Positions 42,911 to 50,410 of a stretch of DNA of 64,000 bases are shown here, one piece after another. The stretch is taken from the NCBI GenBank assembly GCA_003347645.1, contig QDFX01000003.1:186001-250000 (forward strand). The letters run 5' to 3'. The DNA is from Rhizobiaceae bacterium CPCC 101076. GTDB lineage: Bacteria > Pseudomonadota > Alphaproteobacteria > Rhizobiales > Methylopilaceae. Numbering within the stretch: the first letter of the stretch is position 1; the number at the start of each line of letters is the position of its first letter. The position numbers and the translations under genes were made by a program. Under the pieces are notes generated by a model, which made no database searches, was not told where the DNA came from, and was given only the letters and a program-made list of their open reading frames with translations.

Positions 42911-43336
42911 CTATGGCTTCTGATCTTCGGCGCCGATAGCCGCGAGACCAGCCCGGGCAACCTCGACATCCTGCTCGCCCGTTCCAGAGCCAACGCCGAT
43001 CGCGCCTACGCAATGGCCGTCGATGATGATCGGCAGTCCGCCTTCGAGATTTGTCAGTCGTCCACCGCCGGCGATCGCCAGCTTGATCTCGTTCCTCGGA
43101 TCGAGGCGCGAGGTCGGCTGGCGATGCGACGATGCCGTGATCGCCTTCGACATCGACGTCTCGCGGGACAGCAACTTGGCCCCGTCCATGCGAACGTAGG
43201 CGAGCAGATTGCCGCCCTCGTCGACTACGGTGATGTTCTGCGGCACGCCAAGCTCCTCGGCCTTGCGCAGCGCGCCGTCGAGCGCCTGGAGCGCACCGGA
43301 ATGGGTCAGCTTGAGGGTCGGTCTGGTCGCGGACAT
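42911..43336 (-). CDS. GlcG/HbpS-like heme-binding (DUF336) family protein
   Basis: A 141-residue protein with the family layout: ITVVDEGGNLLAYVRMDGAKLLSRETSMSKAITA early, then GGLPIIIDGHCVGAIGVGSGTGEQDVEVARAGL. Members bind heme or corrinoids in some species, or occur as accessory proteins in glycolate, propanediol and aromatic pathways; the role here is unknown. It overlaps the DUF1028 gene by 1 bp (TGATG) and is last in the operon. Confidence 0.88.
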   Translation of the reverse strand: MSATRPTLKLTHSGALQALDGALRKAEELGVPQNITVVDEGGNLLAYVRMDGAKLLSRETSMSKAITASSHRQPTSRLDPRNEIKLAIAGGGRLTNLEGGLPIIIDGHCVGAIGVGSGTGEQDVEVARAGLAAIGAEDQKP

Positions 43337-44013
43337 CAGAGGTCTCCCGGTACGCCGTAGGCGGGAGCCGTGGAAGGCTCCAGAGCGCGCGTCACATAGT
43401 CCGACGCCTGCGGCTTCCAGAGCATCCAGAGGCCGGCGAGCGCGCCGATCGGGTCGGTGTCGTGCCAGTCGATCCGCAGATCGGCGATAGGCCAGCTCAC
43501 TTTGTCTGCGATCAGCATTCCCGCGGAATGAACCGGACCTTCCTCGCCTCCGGCTTCGACGGCGGCCGCCATCGCCCGGATGAGGCGGTCGCCGATGTGA
43601 AGTTCCGGCGATGCGGCGAACGCTTCCAGCATCAGCTTCGGGACGTCGCCATTCGCGAGCAGGTTCCCTGCGGCGACGGCATTCGTTTCCGCGGCGGAAC
43701 GGTAGAGTCCGAGCGTCTTGTCGCCGGACCAGGAGGCGGCGCGTCCCTCGGAGTCGATCAGGGCGAGTTGCCTGTAGTCGACATGTCGTGCCTCAGCGCG
43801 AAGCATCTCCATCGCCTCGTTGGCCGAAAGCCCCGATGCGAGCAGATCCAGCCCGAGTGGGCCAAGGCTCGGATCCGTGATGTTCTGGGTCGCGACCGCG
43901 CCGACGCCGGCACGCACATGCGCGCAACGGGCGGCGACGCAAGGGCTCGATGAGGAAACAGCGATGCCGAACATGCCGGTCCGCTCGCATCGCGCGGCGA
44001 TCGAGAAGGTCAT
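43336..44013 (-). CDS. DUF1028 family protein (Ntn-hydrolase-like)
   Basis: A 225-residue protein starting MTFSIAARCERTGMFGIAVSSSSPCVAARC, with GVGAVATQNITDPSLGPLGLDLL and a SWSGDKTLG segment, the hallmarks of DUF1028. The fold is related to Ntn hydrolases, and a peptidase/amidase activity is suspected but unproven. It is a frequent companion of RidA and M20 hydrolases in catabolic clusters, exactly as here. It overlaps the last gene and follows RidA by 22 bp. Confidence 0.87.
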   Translation of the reverse strand: MTFSIAARCERTGMFGIAVSSSSPCVAARCAHVRAGVGAVATQNITDPSLGPLGLDLLASGLSANEAMEMLRAEARHVDYRQLALIDSEGRAASWSGDKTLGLYRSAAETNAVAAGNLLANGDVPKLMLEAFAASPELHIGDRLIRAMAAAVEAGGEEGPVHSAGMLIADKVSWPIADLRIDWHDTDPIGALAGLWMLWKPQASDYVTRALEPSTAPAYGVPGDL

Positions 44014-44035
44014 TGGCGCGCTGCCGTCATCTGGC

Positions 44036-44455
44036 TCAGGCCTCGTCCGGGATGACGGCCGTGACTTCGATCTCGACTACCCATTCCGGGCGGGCGAGGG
44101 CGGAGACGACGAGCCCCGTCGAGCAGGGGAACACGCCCTTCAGCCAGCGACCCATTTCCCGGTAGACCGGTTCGCGATACCGGATGTCAGTCAGATAGAC
44201 GACGATCCGGCAGATGTGCTCCATCTCTCCGCCGGCCTCTTCCATCAGCATCTTGATGTTCGACATCGCCTTGGCTGTCTGCTTCTCGGCGTCGCCGACA
44301 TGCAGGCTCTCGCGCGTGTCGAGATCCTGGGAGATCTGGCCGCGCAGGAAGACCATGGTCCCGCGCGCGACGACGCCCTGCGACAGGTCGTTGTCGAGCT
44401 TCTGCTCCGGATAGGTGTCCTTGGTGTTGAAGGGGCGCAGCCGCTTGTGGATCAT
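44036..44455 (-). CDS. RidA-family protein (enamine/imine deaminase type)
   Basis: A 139-residue RidA/YjgF/RutC relative: GVVARGTMVFLRGQISQDLDT, MSNIKMLMEEAGGEMEHICRIVVYLTDI and VEIEVTAVIPD. The conserved Arg of canonical RidA active sites (in the CR-VVYL segment) is present as ICRIVVYLTD. Such proteins hydrolyse reactive enamines/imines to ketones plus ammonia, a fitting step after opening of a nitrogen ring (inference). The ATG at 44455 overlaps the upstream stop (ATGA). Confidence 0.9.
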   Translation of the reverse strand: MIHKRLRPFNTKDTYPEQKLDNDLSQGVVARGTMVFLRGQISQDLDTRESLHVGDAEKQTAKAMSNIKMLMEEAGGEMEHICRIVVYLTDIRYREPVYREMGRWLKGVFPCSTGLVVSALARPEWVVEIEVTAVIPDEA

Positions 44456-45702
44456 TGGTCTCTCGAAGTGTGGAGCGAAGACATCCAGTCTGGATCGGTG
44501 AGGAGGGCCTGCAGGCGGCCCAGCATGCGGTTGACGGCGGCGAGCTCGTCGCGGCCAATCCATTCGTCGGCCTTGTGAGCGCGAGCGATGTCGCCGGGTC
44601 CGCAGACCAGAGTGGGAATACCGGCGGCGGCGTAGAAGCCAGCTTCGGTCCCGAACGAGATCGTCGAGGCGGTCTGGCGATCCTCCGCGAGATCGGCGAC
44701 GAGCTTGGTGGCACCGGAATCCGGGCTGCCGTCGAGACCGGGATAGTCGATCAGCGGCGTGACCTCGATCCGGGCGTCCGATGCCGCCGCCTTGAGCGAC
44801 GCCTCGGCTCCGGCGATCAGCCGATCGACCCGTCGCAGCAGATTGCCGACATCCGATCGCGGCGTCGCGCGGATCTCGAATTCGATGACGGCATTATCGG
44901 GTACCAGATTGAGGGCCGTGCCGGAATGCAGCGAGCCGACGTGGACGGTCGGACAGGGCGGGTCGTACCCCGGCGAGTCCGGCGCGGAAGCACATTCGCG
45001 TGCGAGATCGCGAAGACCGACCGCGATCTCGGCCGCTGCATCAAGTGCACTGGCGGCCTTGTGCGGATAGGCCGAGTGGCCGCCCTTGCCATGGACGGTG
45101 ATCCGCCGCGCGACCTTGCCCTTGTGGCCGCAAACGACCCGCATCCGGGTCGGCTCGCCGACAATGCACAGTGCGGGAACCGTCGGAAGCGCCGCGACCT
45201 CGGCGACGAGATCCGGAGCACCGAGGCATCCGAGTTCTTCGTCATAGGAAAATGCGATGTGCACGGGCGCCTGAAGTGAAGCTTTCGTCAGTTCCGGCAC
45301 CTGTGCCAGCACGGCGGCGACGAAGCCCTTCATGTCGGTTGTGCCGCGCCCGTAGATGCGGCCTTCGATCTCCGTCGCCCTGAACGGCGGAGTCGACCAC
45401 GACTGGCCTTCTACAGGAACCACATCCGTGTGCGCGGACAGCACGATTCCGGCCTTATCGGCAGGACCGATCGTCGCCAGCACCGATGCCTTGTCGCCTG
45501 AGCCATCGGGAATTGTTCGGCTGGCAACGCCATGCATCTTCAGAAATTCGATGATGTAGTCGACCGCGGCGAGGTTGGAGCGCACGCTCACGGTCTCGAA
45601 GGCGACCAGATCAGCCAGAATCCCGATCGTGCGCTCAGTCACGTCGTCCGCCGCGTCGAAAGACGCACTGTCGAGACGAAGCGTGGAGAGCGCGTCGGAC
45701 AT
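44452..45702 (-). CDS. argE: M20 family deacylase, acetylornithine deacetylase-like
   Basis: A 416-residue dizinc hydrolase: AHTDVVP (His), GRGTTDMKG (bridging Asp), SYDEELGC (catalytic Glu and metal Glu), GEPTRM, then a dimerisation domain and GTEAGFYAAAGIPTLVCGPG near the end. It resembles ArgE, which removes acetyl from N-acetylornithine, but the setting with a flavin monooxygenase and RidA suggests an N-acyl or N-carbamoyl ring-opening product as the real substrate (inference). Start at 45702 overlaps the flavin reductase stop (TGATG). The symbol reflects family likeness only. Confidence 0.88.
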   Translation of the reverse strand: MSDALSTLRLDSASFDAADDVTERTIGILADLVAFETVSVRSNLAAVDYIIEFLKMHGVASRTIPDGSGDKASVLATIGPADKAGIVLSAHTDVVPVEGQSWSTPPFRATEIEGRIYGRGTTDMKGFVAAVLAQVPELTKASLQAPVHIAFSYDEELGCLGAPDLVAEVAALPTVPALCIVGEPTRMRVVCGHKGKVARRITVHGKGGHSAYPHKAASALDAAAEIAVGLRDLARECASAPDSPGYDPPCPTVHVGSLHSGTALNLVPDNAVIEFEIRATPRSDVGNLLRRVDRLIAGAEASLKAAASDARIEVTPLIDYPGLDGSPDSGATKLVADLAEDRQTASTISFGTEAGFYAAAGIPTLVCGPGDIARAHKADEWIGRDELAAVNRMLGRLQALLTDPDWMSSLHTSRDQ

Positions 45703-46193
45703 CAGGCGGCCTGCAGCTTCTGATAGGAGCGATTGGCATGTACCAGTGGCTCGGTGCCTGCGCAGGCGAGGTCGACGACGATACCGGCAATGATCCGGTG
45801 GGAGCCGAACTCGAATATCTCGGCGACACGGCAATCGAACGAGCAGAGCGAGCCGCGCAGCACCGGAGCGCCGGTAGCCAGCGCATGCCATTCGCCTTCG
45901 CCGAACCGGTTATCCTTCAACTCTGGCACTCGCCCGGCGAAGGTGTCCGCGACGCGTTGTTGATCGCTCCCGAGCACGTTCGCGACAAAGACACCGTTCG
46001 CGACGATCGCGGGCAGGGCGCGGCTGTCGCGATGAATGCAGAGCACGACCGAGGGCGGCTCGAGCGACAGCGAGCATAAGGTCGAAACTGTCACGCCAAG
46101 GCGGCCGGCCTCGCCATTGGTTGTGACGACAGTCACGCCCGATGCCGTCATCGACATCGCGTCCCGAAAGCGGTCGGCGTCGACTGGATTCAT
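45702..46193 (-). CDS. Flavin reductase of a two-component monooxygenase (HpaC-like)
   Basis: A 163-residue flavin reductase: FRDAMSMTASGVTVVTTNGEAGRLGVTVSTLCSLSLEPPSVVLCIH matches the FMN/FAD-binding domain of HpaC/RutF proteins, with LVHANRSYQKL at the end. It supplies reduced flavin to the HpaB-like oxygenase. The ATG overlaps the oxygenase stop (ATGA). RutF plays the equivalent part beside RutA in pyrimidine degradation. Confidence 0.92.
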   Translation of the reverse strand: MNPVDADRFRDAMSMTASGVTVVTTNGEAGRLGVTVSTLCSLSLEPPSVVLCIHRDSRALPAIVANGVFVANVLGSDQQRVADTFAGRVPELKDNRFGEGEWHALATGAPVLRGSLCSFDCRVAEIFEFGSHRIIAGIVVDLACAGTEPLVHANRSYQKLQAA

Positions 46194-47644
46194 TTTGAAG
46201 GTCCTTTGATGCGTTCCGACAGGCCGGCCGATTTGCGGACGAATTCCAGCGGACCGGAGAAGTCGAAATTGCCGTAGACGGCAGCCAGATGATTGAAATG
46301 GGGCGCTTGCGCAAATTGTACGAAGGTCAGGCGGTGGCCCGCGTAGTCCGAGTTCAGGAGGTCGCGGGCGAAGGCGAGCAATTTGCGGCGGTCTTCCGCC
46401 TCCCATTGTTCGTTCAGCGTATAGAACTTGTTGAGCCAGTCGCCCGAGCCCGGCGTGTTGAACGCGGCCGCATTCGGGGTGACGCAGATCTGGCCGCCAC
46501 AGAGCTCGCGGGCGATGTGCATCATCGCGGGCAGCTGCGAGCAGGCGAAGACGCGGCCGGCATAGAGCATCGACTGCTGCGGCATCAGGAGCCCCCCCGG
46601 GCTCTTTTCCGCCAAGGCGATCGAGGCCGTCAGATGCGCGTTGATGCCTTCGCGATAGCAGGCGAGGTCGGCGAGCTTCTCGCGAACCGCCTGCATCTTG
46701 TCGAGGCCGGTCTGCTTGGCGTTCCACATCGCCGCGCCGATCATCATGTCGGCGACATAGAGAAGGCGGAGCACATATGGGAACGCCGAATAACGATGCA
46801 GCGTCGAGCGGATGTACTGCGCCGCCTTGGTGTGACGATAGAAGAAGACGTCTTCCCAAGGGATCAGCACGTCGTCGAATACGACCAGCGCCTCGACCTC
46901 GTCGAACTTATTAGCGAGCGGATAGTCCGCCGGGTCGGTGCGGCCGGCGAAGCTTGACCGGCAGATGTGCTTCACGCCCGGCGCGCCCATCTTGACGATG
47001 CAGCCGACGGCGTAGTCGGAGAGGGTCTCGTTGGTCCACGCGCCGACGGTCGGCTTGAGGAATGCCTGGTCGGCATAGGCCGCGGCCGTCTCGTATTTCG
47101 CGCCGCGAATGATGATGCCGGCGTCCGTCTCTTTCTTGACGTGCACCATCATGTCCGGATCTTGGTCCTGCGGCGCGCGCGATCGGTCCCCCTTCGGATC
47201 GGTGTTCGCCGAGACGTGGAATATGTCTGTCTCGATGACGTTGCGGACGTGGCGGTCGACATTGTCCGCGAACTTGGGATCGAACTCCGCAAGCACATCT
47301 CGGCCGTCGATCAGCGACCAGACCTCACCGATCGTCTCGTCGCCGACGCGGGTGACCACGCCGCCGATGTCCTTCATCACGGCATCGACCGCGTCGAGCT
47401 TGTCGGTCCAGTCCTGCGTCTCGCGGGGCGGCTTGTAGAAGGTCGTGTGGCGCTGGTTGTCCTCGACGTAGGTCAGGCGATCCCGGTAGGTCGCTTCGTG
47501 CTGCATGTCGTACATACGGGCACGGACATCGACGATCGGCTTGAAAGCCTTGTGCGTTGTCACGTCGGAAACGCGCTCACCATCGATCCAGATTTCGCGG
47601 CCGTCGCGCAGCCCAGCCCGATACTCGTCTCCCGTCCGGATCAT
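46190..47644 (-). CDS. HpaB-like flavin-dependent monooxygenase, oxygenase component
   Basis: A 484-residue 4-hydroxyphenylacetate 3-hydroxylase family protein. RTGDEYRAGLRDGREIWIDGERV, the central DAGIIIRGAKYETAAAYADQAF, FDDVLIPWEDVFFYRH and AQAPHFNHL are characteristic of HpaB/PvcC/HadA types, which hydroxylate aromatic or heteroaromatic rings with FADH2. Substrate is unknown; homologs attack phenols, pyrroles and chlorophenols. Start at 47644, with GAGG 8 bp upstream. First gene of the operon and divergent from a LysR regulator over 90 bp. Confidence 0.92.
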   Translation of the reverse strand: MIRTGDEYRAGLRDGREIWIDGERVSDVTTHKAFKPIVDVRARMYDMQHEATYRDRLTYVEDNQRHTTFYKPPRETQDWTDKLDAVDAVMKDIGGVVTRVGDETIGEVWSLIDGRDVLAEFDPKFADNVDRHVRNVIETDIFHVSANTDPKGDRSRAPQDQDPDMMVHVKKETDAGIIIRGAKYETAAAYADQAFLKPTVGAWTNETLSDYAVGCIVKMGAPGVKHICRSSFAGRTDPADYPLANKFDEVEALVVFDDVLIPWEDVFFYRHTKAAQYIRSTLHRYSAFPYVLRLLYVADMMIGAAMWNAKQTGLDKMQAVREKLADLACYREGINAHLTASIALAEKSPGGLLMPQQSMLYAGRVFACSQLPAMMHIARELCGGQICVTPNAAAFNTPGSGDWLNKFYTLNEQWEAEDRRKLLAFARDLLNSDYAGHRLTFVQFAQAPHFNHLAAVYGNFDFSGPLEFVRKSAGLSERIKGPSK

Positions 47645-47693
47645 TCCAAAACCCTCATTAACGTGGATGAAGGTTGCGCCCGGGCCGTAGATC

Positions 47694-47707
47694 AATAAAA
47701 TATTATT
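47694..47707. promoter_or_regulatory. AT-rich inverted repeat in the LysR/HpaB-like divergent promoter
   Basis: AATAA (47694-47698) and TTATT (47703-47707) flank 4 bp in the 90 bp gap between the monooxygenase operon and its divergent LysR gene. LysR sites are often AT-rich dyads of this type; the short arms make it tentative. Confidence 0.3.
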
Positions 47708-47734
47708 ATGCGTTAAATGGCATAGGAATTGCCG

Positions 47735-48670
47735 ATGAACATCTCACTCCGTGCCCTGCGCTACGTCGTGGCGACCGCCGATTGCGGGAACCTAACCGAG
47801 GCAGCGAAGAAACTGAACGTCTCCCAGCCGTCGATCTCGGCTGCTCTGGCACAGGTCGAGGCGGAACTCGGCGTGCAGATATTCGTCCGCCACCACGCTC
47901 GCGGCGTGACGCCAACCGCGGCCGGCAATCGCATCGTCAATGACGCGCGGGCTCTCCTGAACCACGCCCGCGATTTCGCGACGACCGCGCAGTCGCTGGG
48001 CGACGAGGTGAGGGGAGAGATCTCTGTCGGCTGCTTCTGGACGATCGCCACCCATGTCATGCCTCGCTTGCTGTCGACATTCGCCGAAAAGCACCCGGGC
48101 ATTTCGGTCAGCCTGGACGAGGGCGACCAGCAGCACATCCTGGAGACGTTGATGTCCGGCCGCACCGAGATGGCGCTTGCCTATAGACTCGCCATTCCGG
48201 ACGAAGTGCAGGGCGAGCTTCTGGCGGAACTGCCTCCCTACGCAATCCTGCACGCCGACCATCCTTTCGCCGGACGTTCGGAGGTTCACCTCTCCGAATT
48301 GGTCGACGAGGATTTCGTCATGCTCGATCTGCCGTATTCGCGCGACTACTTCGTCGGCCTGTTCCACGCCCGAGGCATCGAGCCGCGCATCGCGTTCCGC
48401 TCGCGAGCCTATGAGCTGGCGCGCGGCCTCGTCGGTCACGGGCGGGGATACACGATCACCAATCTCGTACCACGAACCACCTACACGCATGACGGCGGCC
48501 GGGTCGCCGCCGTGCGCATCGCCGGCGATCCGGAGCCGATCCAGCTGATGATCCTGTCGCTGAAGCGGCAGATGCAGCGTCCTGCGGTGGAGGCGTTCGC
48601 GACCCATCTACGGTCGGCGTTCGCGGCCGGCGGCGATGCACTCAAACCCGCATTCGCAAAAGCTGGCTAG
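47735..48670 (+). CDS. LysR-family transcriptional regulator
   Basis: A 311-residue LysR protein: N-terminal HTH (LRYVVATADCGNLTEAAKKL, NVSQPSISAALAQVE) and effector domain with GEISVGCFWTIA. AGGA is 7 bp before the ATG at 47735. Being divergent from the HpaB-like operon, it most likely controls that operon in response to the substrate or an intermediate. Its stop overlaps the convergent AroQ-like stop. Confidence 0.9.
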   Translation: MNISLRALRYVVATADCGNLTEAAKKLNVSQPSISAALAQVEAELGVQIFVRHHARGVTPTAAGNRIVNDARALLNHARDFATTAQSLGDEVRGEISVGCFWTIATHVMPRLLSTFAEKHPGISVSLDEGDQQHILETLMSGRTEMALAYRLAIPDEVQGELLAELPPYAILHADHPFAGRSEVHLSELVDEDFVMLDLPYSRDYFVGLFHARGIEPRIAFRSRAYELARGLVGHGRGYTITNLVPRTTYTHDGGRVAAVRIAGDPEPIQLMILSLKRQMQRPAVEAFATHLRSAFAAGGDALKPAFAKAG

Positions 48671-49131
48671 GGAGCGGGGAGGGGACGCGTTCCGGTCAGA
48701 TCGGCAATCGCCAGCAGCGCCAGTTCGTATCCAAGGGCGCCGAGGCCGGCGACGACGCCCGTCGCCGCCTTCGACACGAAGGATTTGTGCCGGAACGGCT
48801 CGCGCTTCCAGATATTGCTCATGTGCGCCTCGATGATCGGCCCTTCATAGGCCAGCAGCGCGTCGAGGATCGCGATCGAGGTGTAGGTGAGGCCGGCGGC
48901 GTTGATGACGATGCCCGCTGTCGTTCCGCGCGCCTGCTGGATCCAGTCGACGATCTCGCCCTCGTAGTTCGATTGCCGGAAATCGAGTTCCAGCCCCAGG
49001 GAGGCAGCCCGCGCTTCGCAGCGCTCCTTGATCGCGGGAAAGCTCTCGGTGCCGTAGGTGCCGCTCGGATCGAGGCCGTAGAGGTTTGCGTTGGGGCCGT
49101 TGATGAAAAGAATCTTCTGCGTGGTTGCCAT
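48667..49131 (-). CDS. aroQ: AroQ-like (type II 3-dehydroquinate dehydratase family) protein, altered active site
   Basis: A 154-residue protein with clear AroQ fold motifs: INGPNANLYG, FRQSNYEGEIVDWIQ, EAHMSNIWKREPFRHKSF and GVVAGLGALGYELAL. In classical AroQ the mobile loop reads LLG-x-R-E-P...YG with an essential Arg; here it reads LYGLDPSGTYG, keeping the Tyr but with Asp at the Arg position. VALRDA is replaced by IAILDA. The His of the E-H-S-N motif remains. Dehydroquinate dehydratase activity is therefore doubtful; a related dehydration of another ring or acid is possible. Divergent from the racemase-like gene. Confidence 0.82.
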   Translation of the reverse strand: MATTQKILFINGPNANLYGLDPSGTYGTESFPAIKERCEARAASLGLELDFRQSNYEGEIVDWIQQARGTTAGIVINAAGLTYTSIAILDALLAYEGPIIEAHMSNIWKREPFRHKSFVSKAATGVVAGLGALGYELALLAIADLTGTRPLPAP

Positions 49132-49201
49132 GTGATGTCCTGACGCGCTGTCGTCGATGCAAGATTAGGCGCGCTCGGAGAAAGCGATGAATCGTACTTT
49201 C

Positions 49202-49216
49202 CGATGCAGTGCATCG
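49202..49216. promoter_or_regulatory. 15-bp palindromic operator candidate
   Basis: CGATGCA-G-TGCATCG is a perfect palindrome in the 161 bp gap between the divergent AroQ-like and racemase-like genes. A further CGATGCA half site lies at 49155-49161. One regulator binding here could control both genes. Confidence 0.5.
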
Positions 49217-49292
49217 AACAATAATGGCGAGCGGCCCGGTTGGTCTGGCCGGATTCGAAATCTATGCTCCGCGCAGTTCAGCCGGAGTTTAC

Positions 49293-50060
49293 ATGTCCGC
49301 GATTGCCCCGAAGTTTCGTCCAGACGGTGATGGCTACAAGGCGCGGATCGGACTGATCTACATCGCATCGAGCGTCGTGATGGAAGCGGAGATGTGGGCG
49401 ATGGCGGCGGAGGGCGTGTCGATCCATACGACCCGCATCCATCTCCCCAAGGTCACCATCGAGGGGATCGAGGAGATGATGGCCCATCCGATGCTGGAGC
49501 AGTCGGCGCGCCTCGTCGGCTCCGCGCCAATCGACGTCCTCTGCTTCGGCGGCACCAGTGCCTCGTTCCTGCGCGGCACAGCCTATGACAAGGCACTCAC
49601 CGCCAAGATCGTCGAATGGGCGCCAGGCCCGAAGATCACCACCGCATCGACGGCATCTCTTGCGGCTCTCGCCGAAGTCGGAGCCGGCAAGGTCGCGCTC
49701 GCGACTCCCTACGTTGACGAGATTCACCAGCGCGCGATCCGTTTCCTGGAAGAAAACGGCCACGAGGTCGTCCGGCACGGCAATCTCGGGATCAACAGCG
49801 ATCACGCTCTCGCCGAGGTTCCGCTGGAGAAGGTCTACGACCACGTGCTGTCCGTCGATCATCCGGACGCCAGCGCGATCTTCATCAGCTGCACGAACTT
49901 CCGCAGCGTCGGAGCCATCGAAGCGCTGGAGGACAAGCTCGGCAAGCCGGTGATCTCGGCGGTCCAGGCCTCGTTCTGGCACTGCCTGGAACTGACGGGA
50001 GTCGATGGCGCAAAGCCCGGCTATGGCCGTCTCTTCGCCCGCCGCCTCACTCAATCCTGA
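49293..50060 (+). CDS. Asp/Glu racemase superfamily protein, maleate isomerase/arylmalonate decarboxylase-like
   Basis: A 255-residue protein with two equivalent Cys motifs facing each other: LCFGGTSASFLRG (about residue 83) and FISCTNFRS (about residue 197), as in maleate cis-trans isomerase and glutamate racemase relatives. RIGLIYIASSVVMEAE opens the fold. It may isomerise or racemise a diacid, or decarboxylate a malonate. GGAG lies 7 bp before the ATG at 49293; the frame extends upstream but lacks coding character. Divergent from the AroQ-like gene, so the two probably serve the same pathway. Confidence 0.85.
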   Translation: MSAIAPKFRPDGDGYKARIGLIYIASSVVMEAEMWAMAAEGVSIHTTRIHLPKVTIEGIEEMMAHPMLEQSARLVGSAPIDVLCFGGTSASFLRGTAYDKALTAKIVEWAPGPKITTASTASLAALAEVGAGKVALATPYVDEIHQRAIRFLEENGHEVVRHGNLGINSDHALAEVPLEKVYDHVLSVDHPDASAIFISCTNFRSVGAIEALEDKLGKPVISAVQASFWHCLELTGVDGAKPGYGRLFARRLTQS

Positions 50061-50097
50061 TCAGCGACGATGACTATGGCGGCCACCCAATTTTTTG

Positions 50098-50126
50098 CCT
50101 ATCTGTATCCCCTCCTGGAGGATAGG
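50098..50126 (+). promoter_or_regulatory. Nested inverted repeats over the ribosome binding site of the metal sensor
   Basis: CCTATC (50098-50103) pairs with GATAGG (50121-50126), and inside TATCCCCTCCTGGAGGATA (50106-50124) is a GC-tract dyad of the kind bound by RcnR/CsoR-family sensors. It overlaps the GGAGG ribosome binding site, so bound repressor, or the RNA hairpin, would block expression. Confidence 0.55.
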
Positions 50127-50128
50127 AA

Positions 50129-50401
50129 ATGAACGAACCTCATCAACATCACGAAGCTGTCGCCAAGCGCCTCAAGCGGGCGCAGGGCCACCTGAAAACG
50201 GTGGTGGCGATGATCGAGAATGGCCGTTCCTGCCTCGACATCGCCCAGCAGCTTCACGCGGTCGAGAAAGCCATCGGCCAGGCCAAGAGAACCTTGATCC
50301 AGGACCATCTCGATCATTGCCTCGAAGAGACGATCGGAGCCCTGCCGCGCGATCAACGCGCGCCGATCGATGAGTTCAAGGAAATCACCAAATACCTGTG
50401 A
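50129..50401 (+). CDS. Metal-sensing CsoR/RcnR-family repressor (nickel/cobalt type)
   Basis: A 90-residue all-helical repressor: KRLKRAQGHLKTVVAMIENGRSCLD and AVEKAIGQAKRTLIQDHLDHCLE. Likely metal ligands are Cys35, His60 and Cys64 plus N-terminal His residues (NEPHQHH), a pattern closer to the NreA/DmeR/InrS branch than to E. coli RcnR, which has His at position 64. It should release DNA on binding Ni2+ or Co2+ and is 9 bp ahead of the efflux gene it presumably controls. Confidence 0.88.
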   Translation: MNEPHQHHEAVAKRLKRAQGHLKTVVAMIENGRSCLDIAQQLHAVEKAIGQAKRTLIQDHLDHCLEETIGALPRDQRAPIDEFKEITKYL

Positions 50402-50410
50402 GGCTGACAC

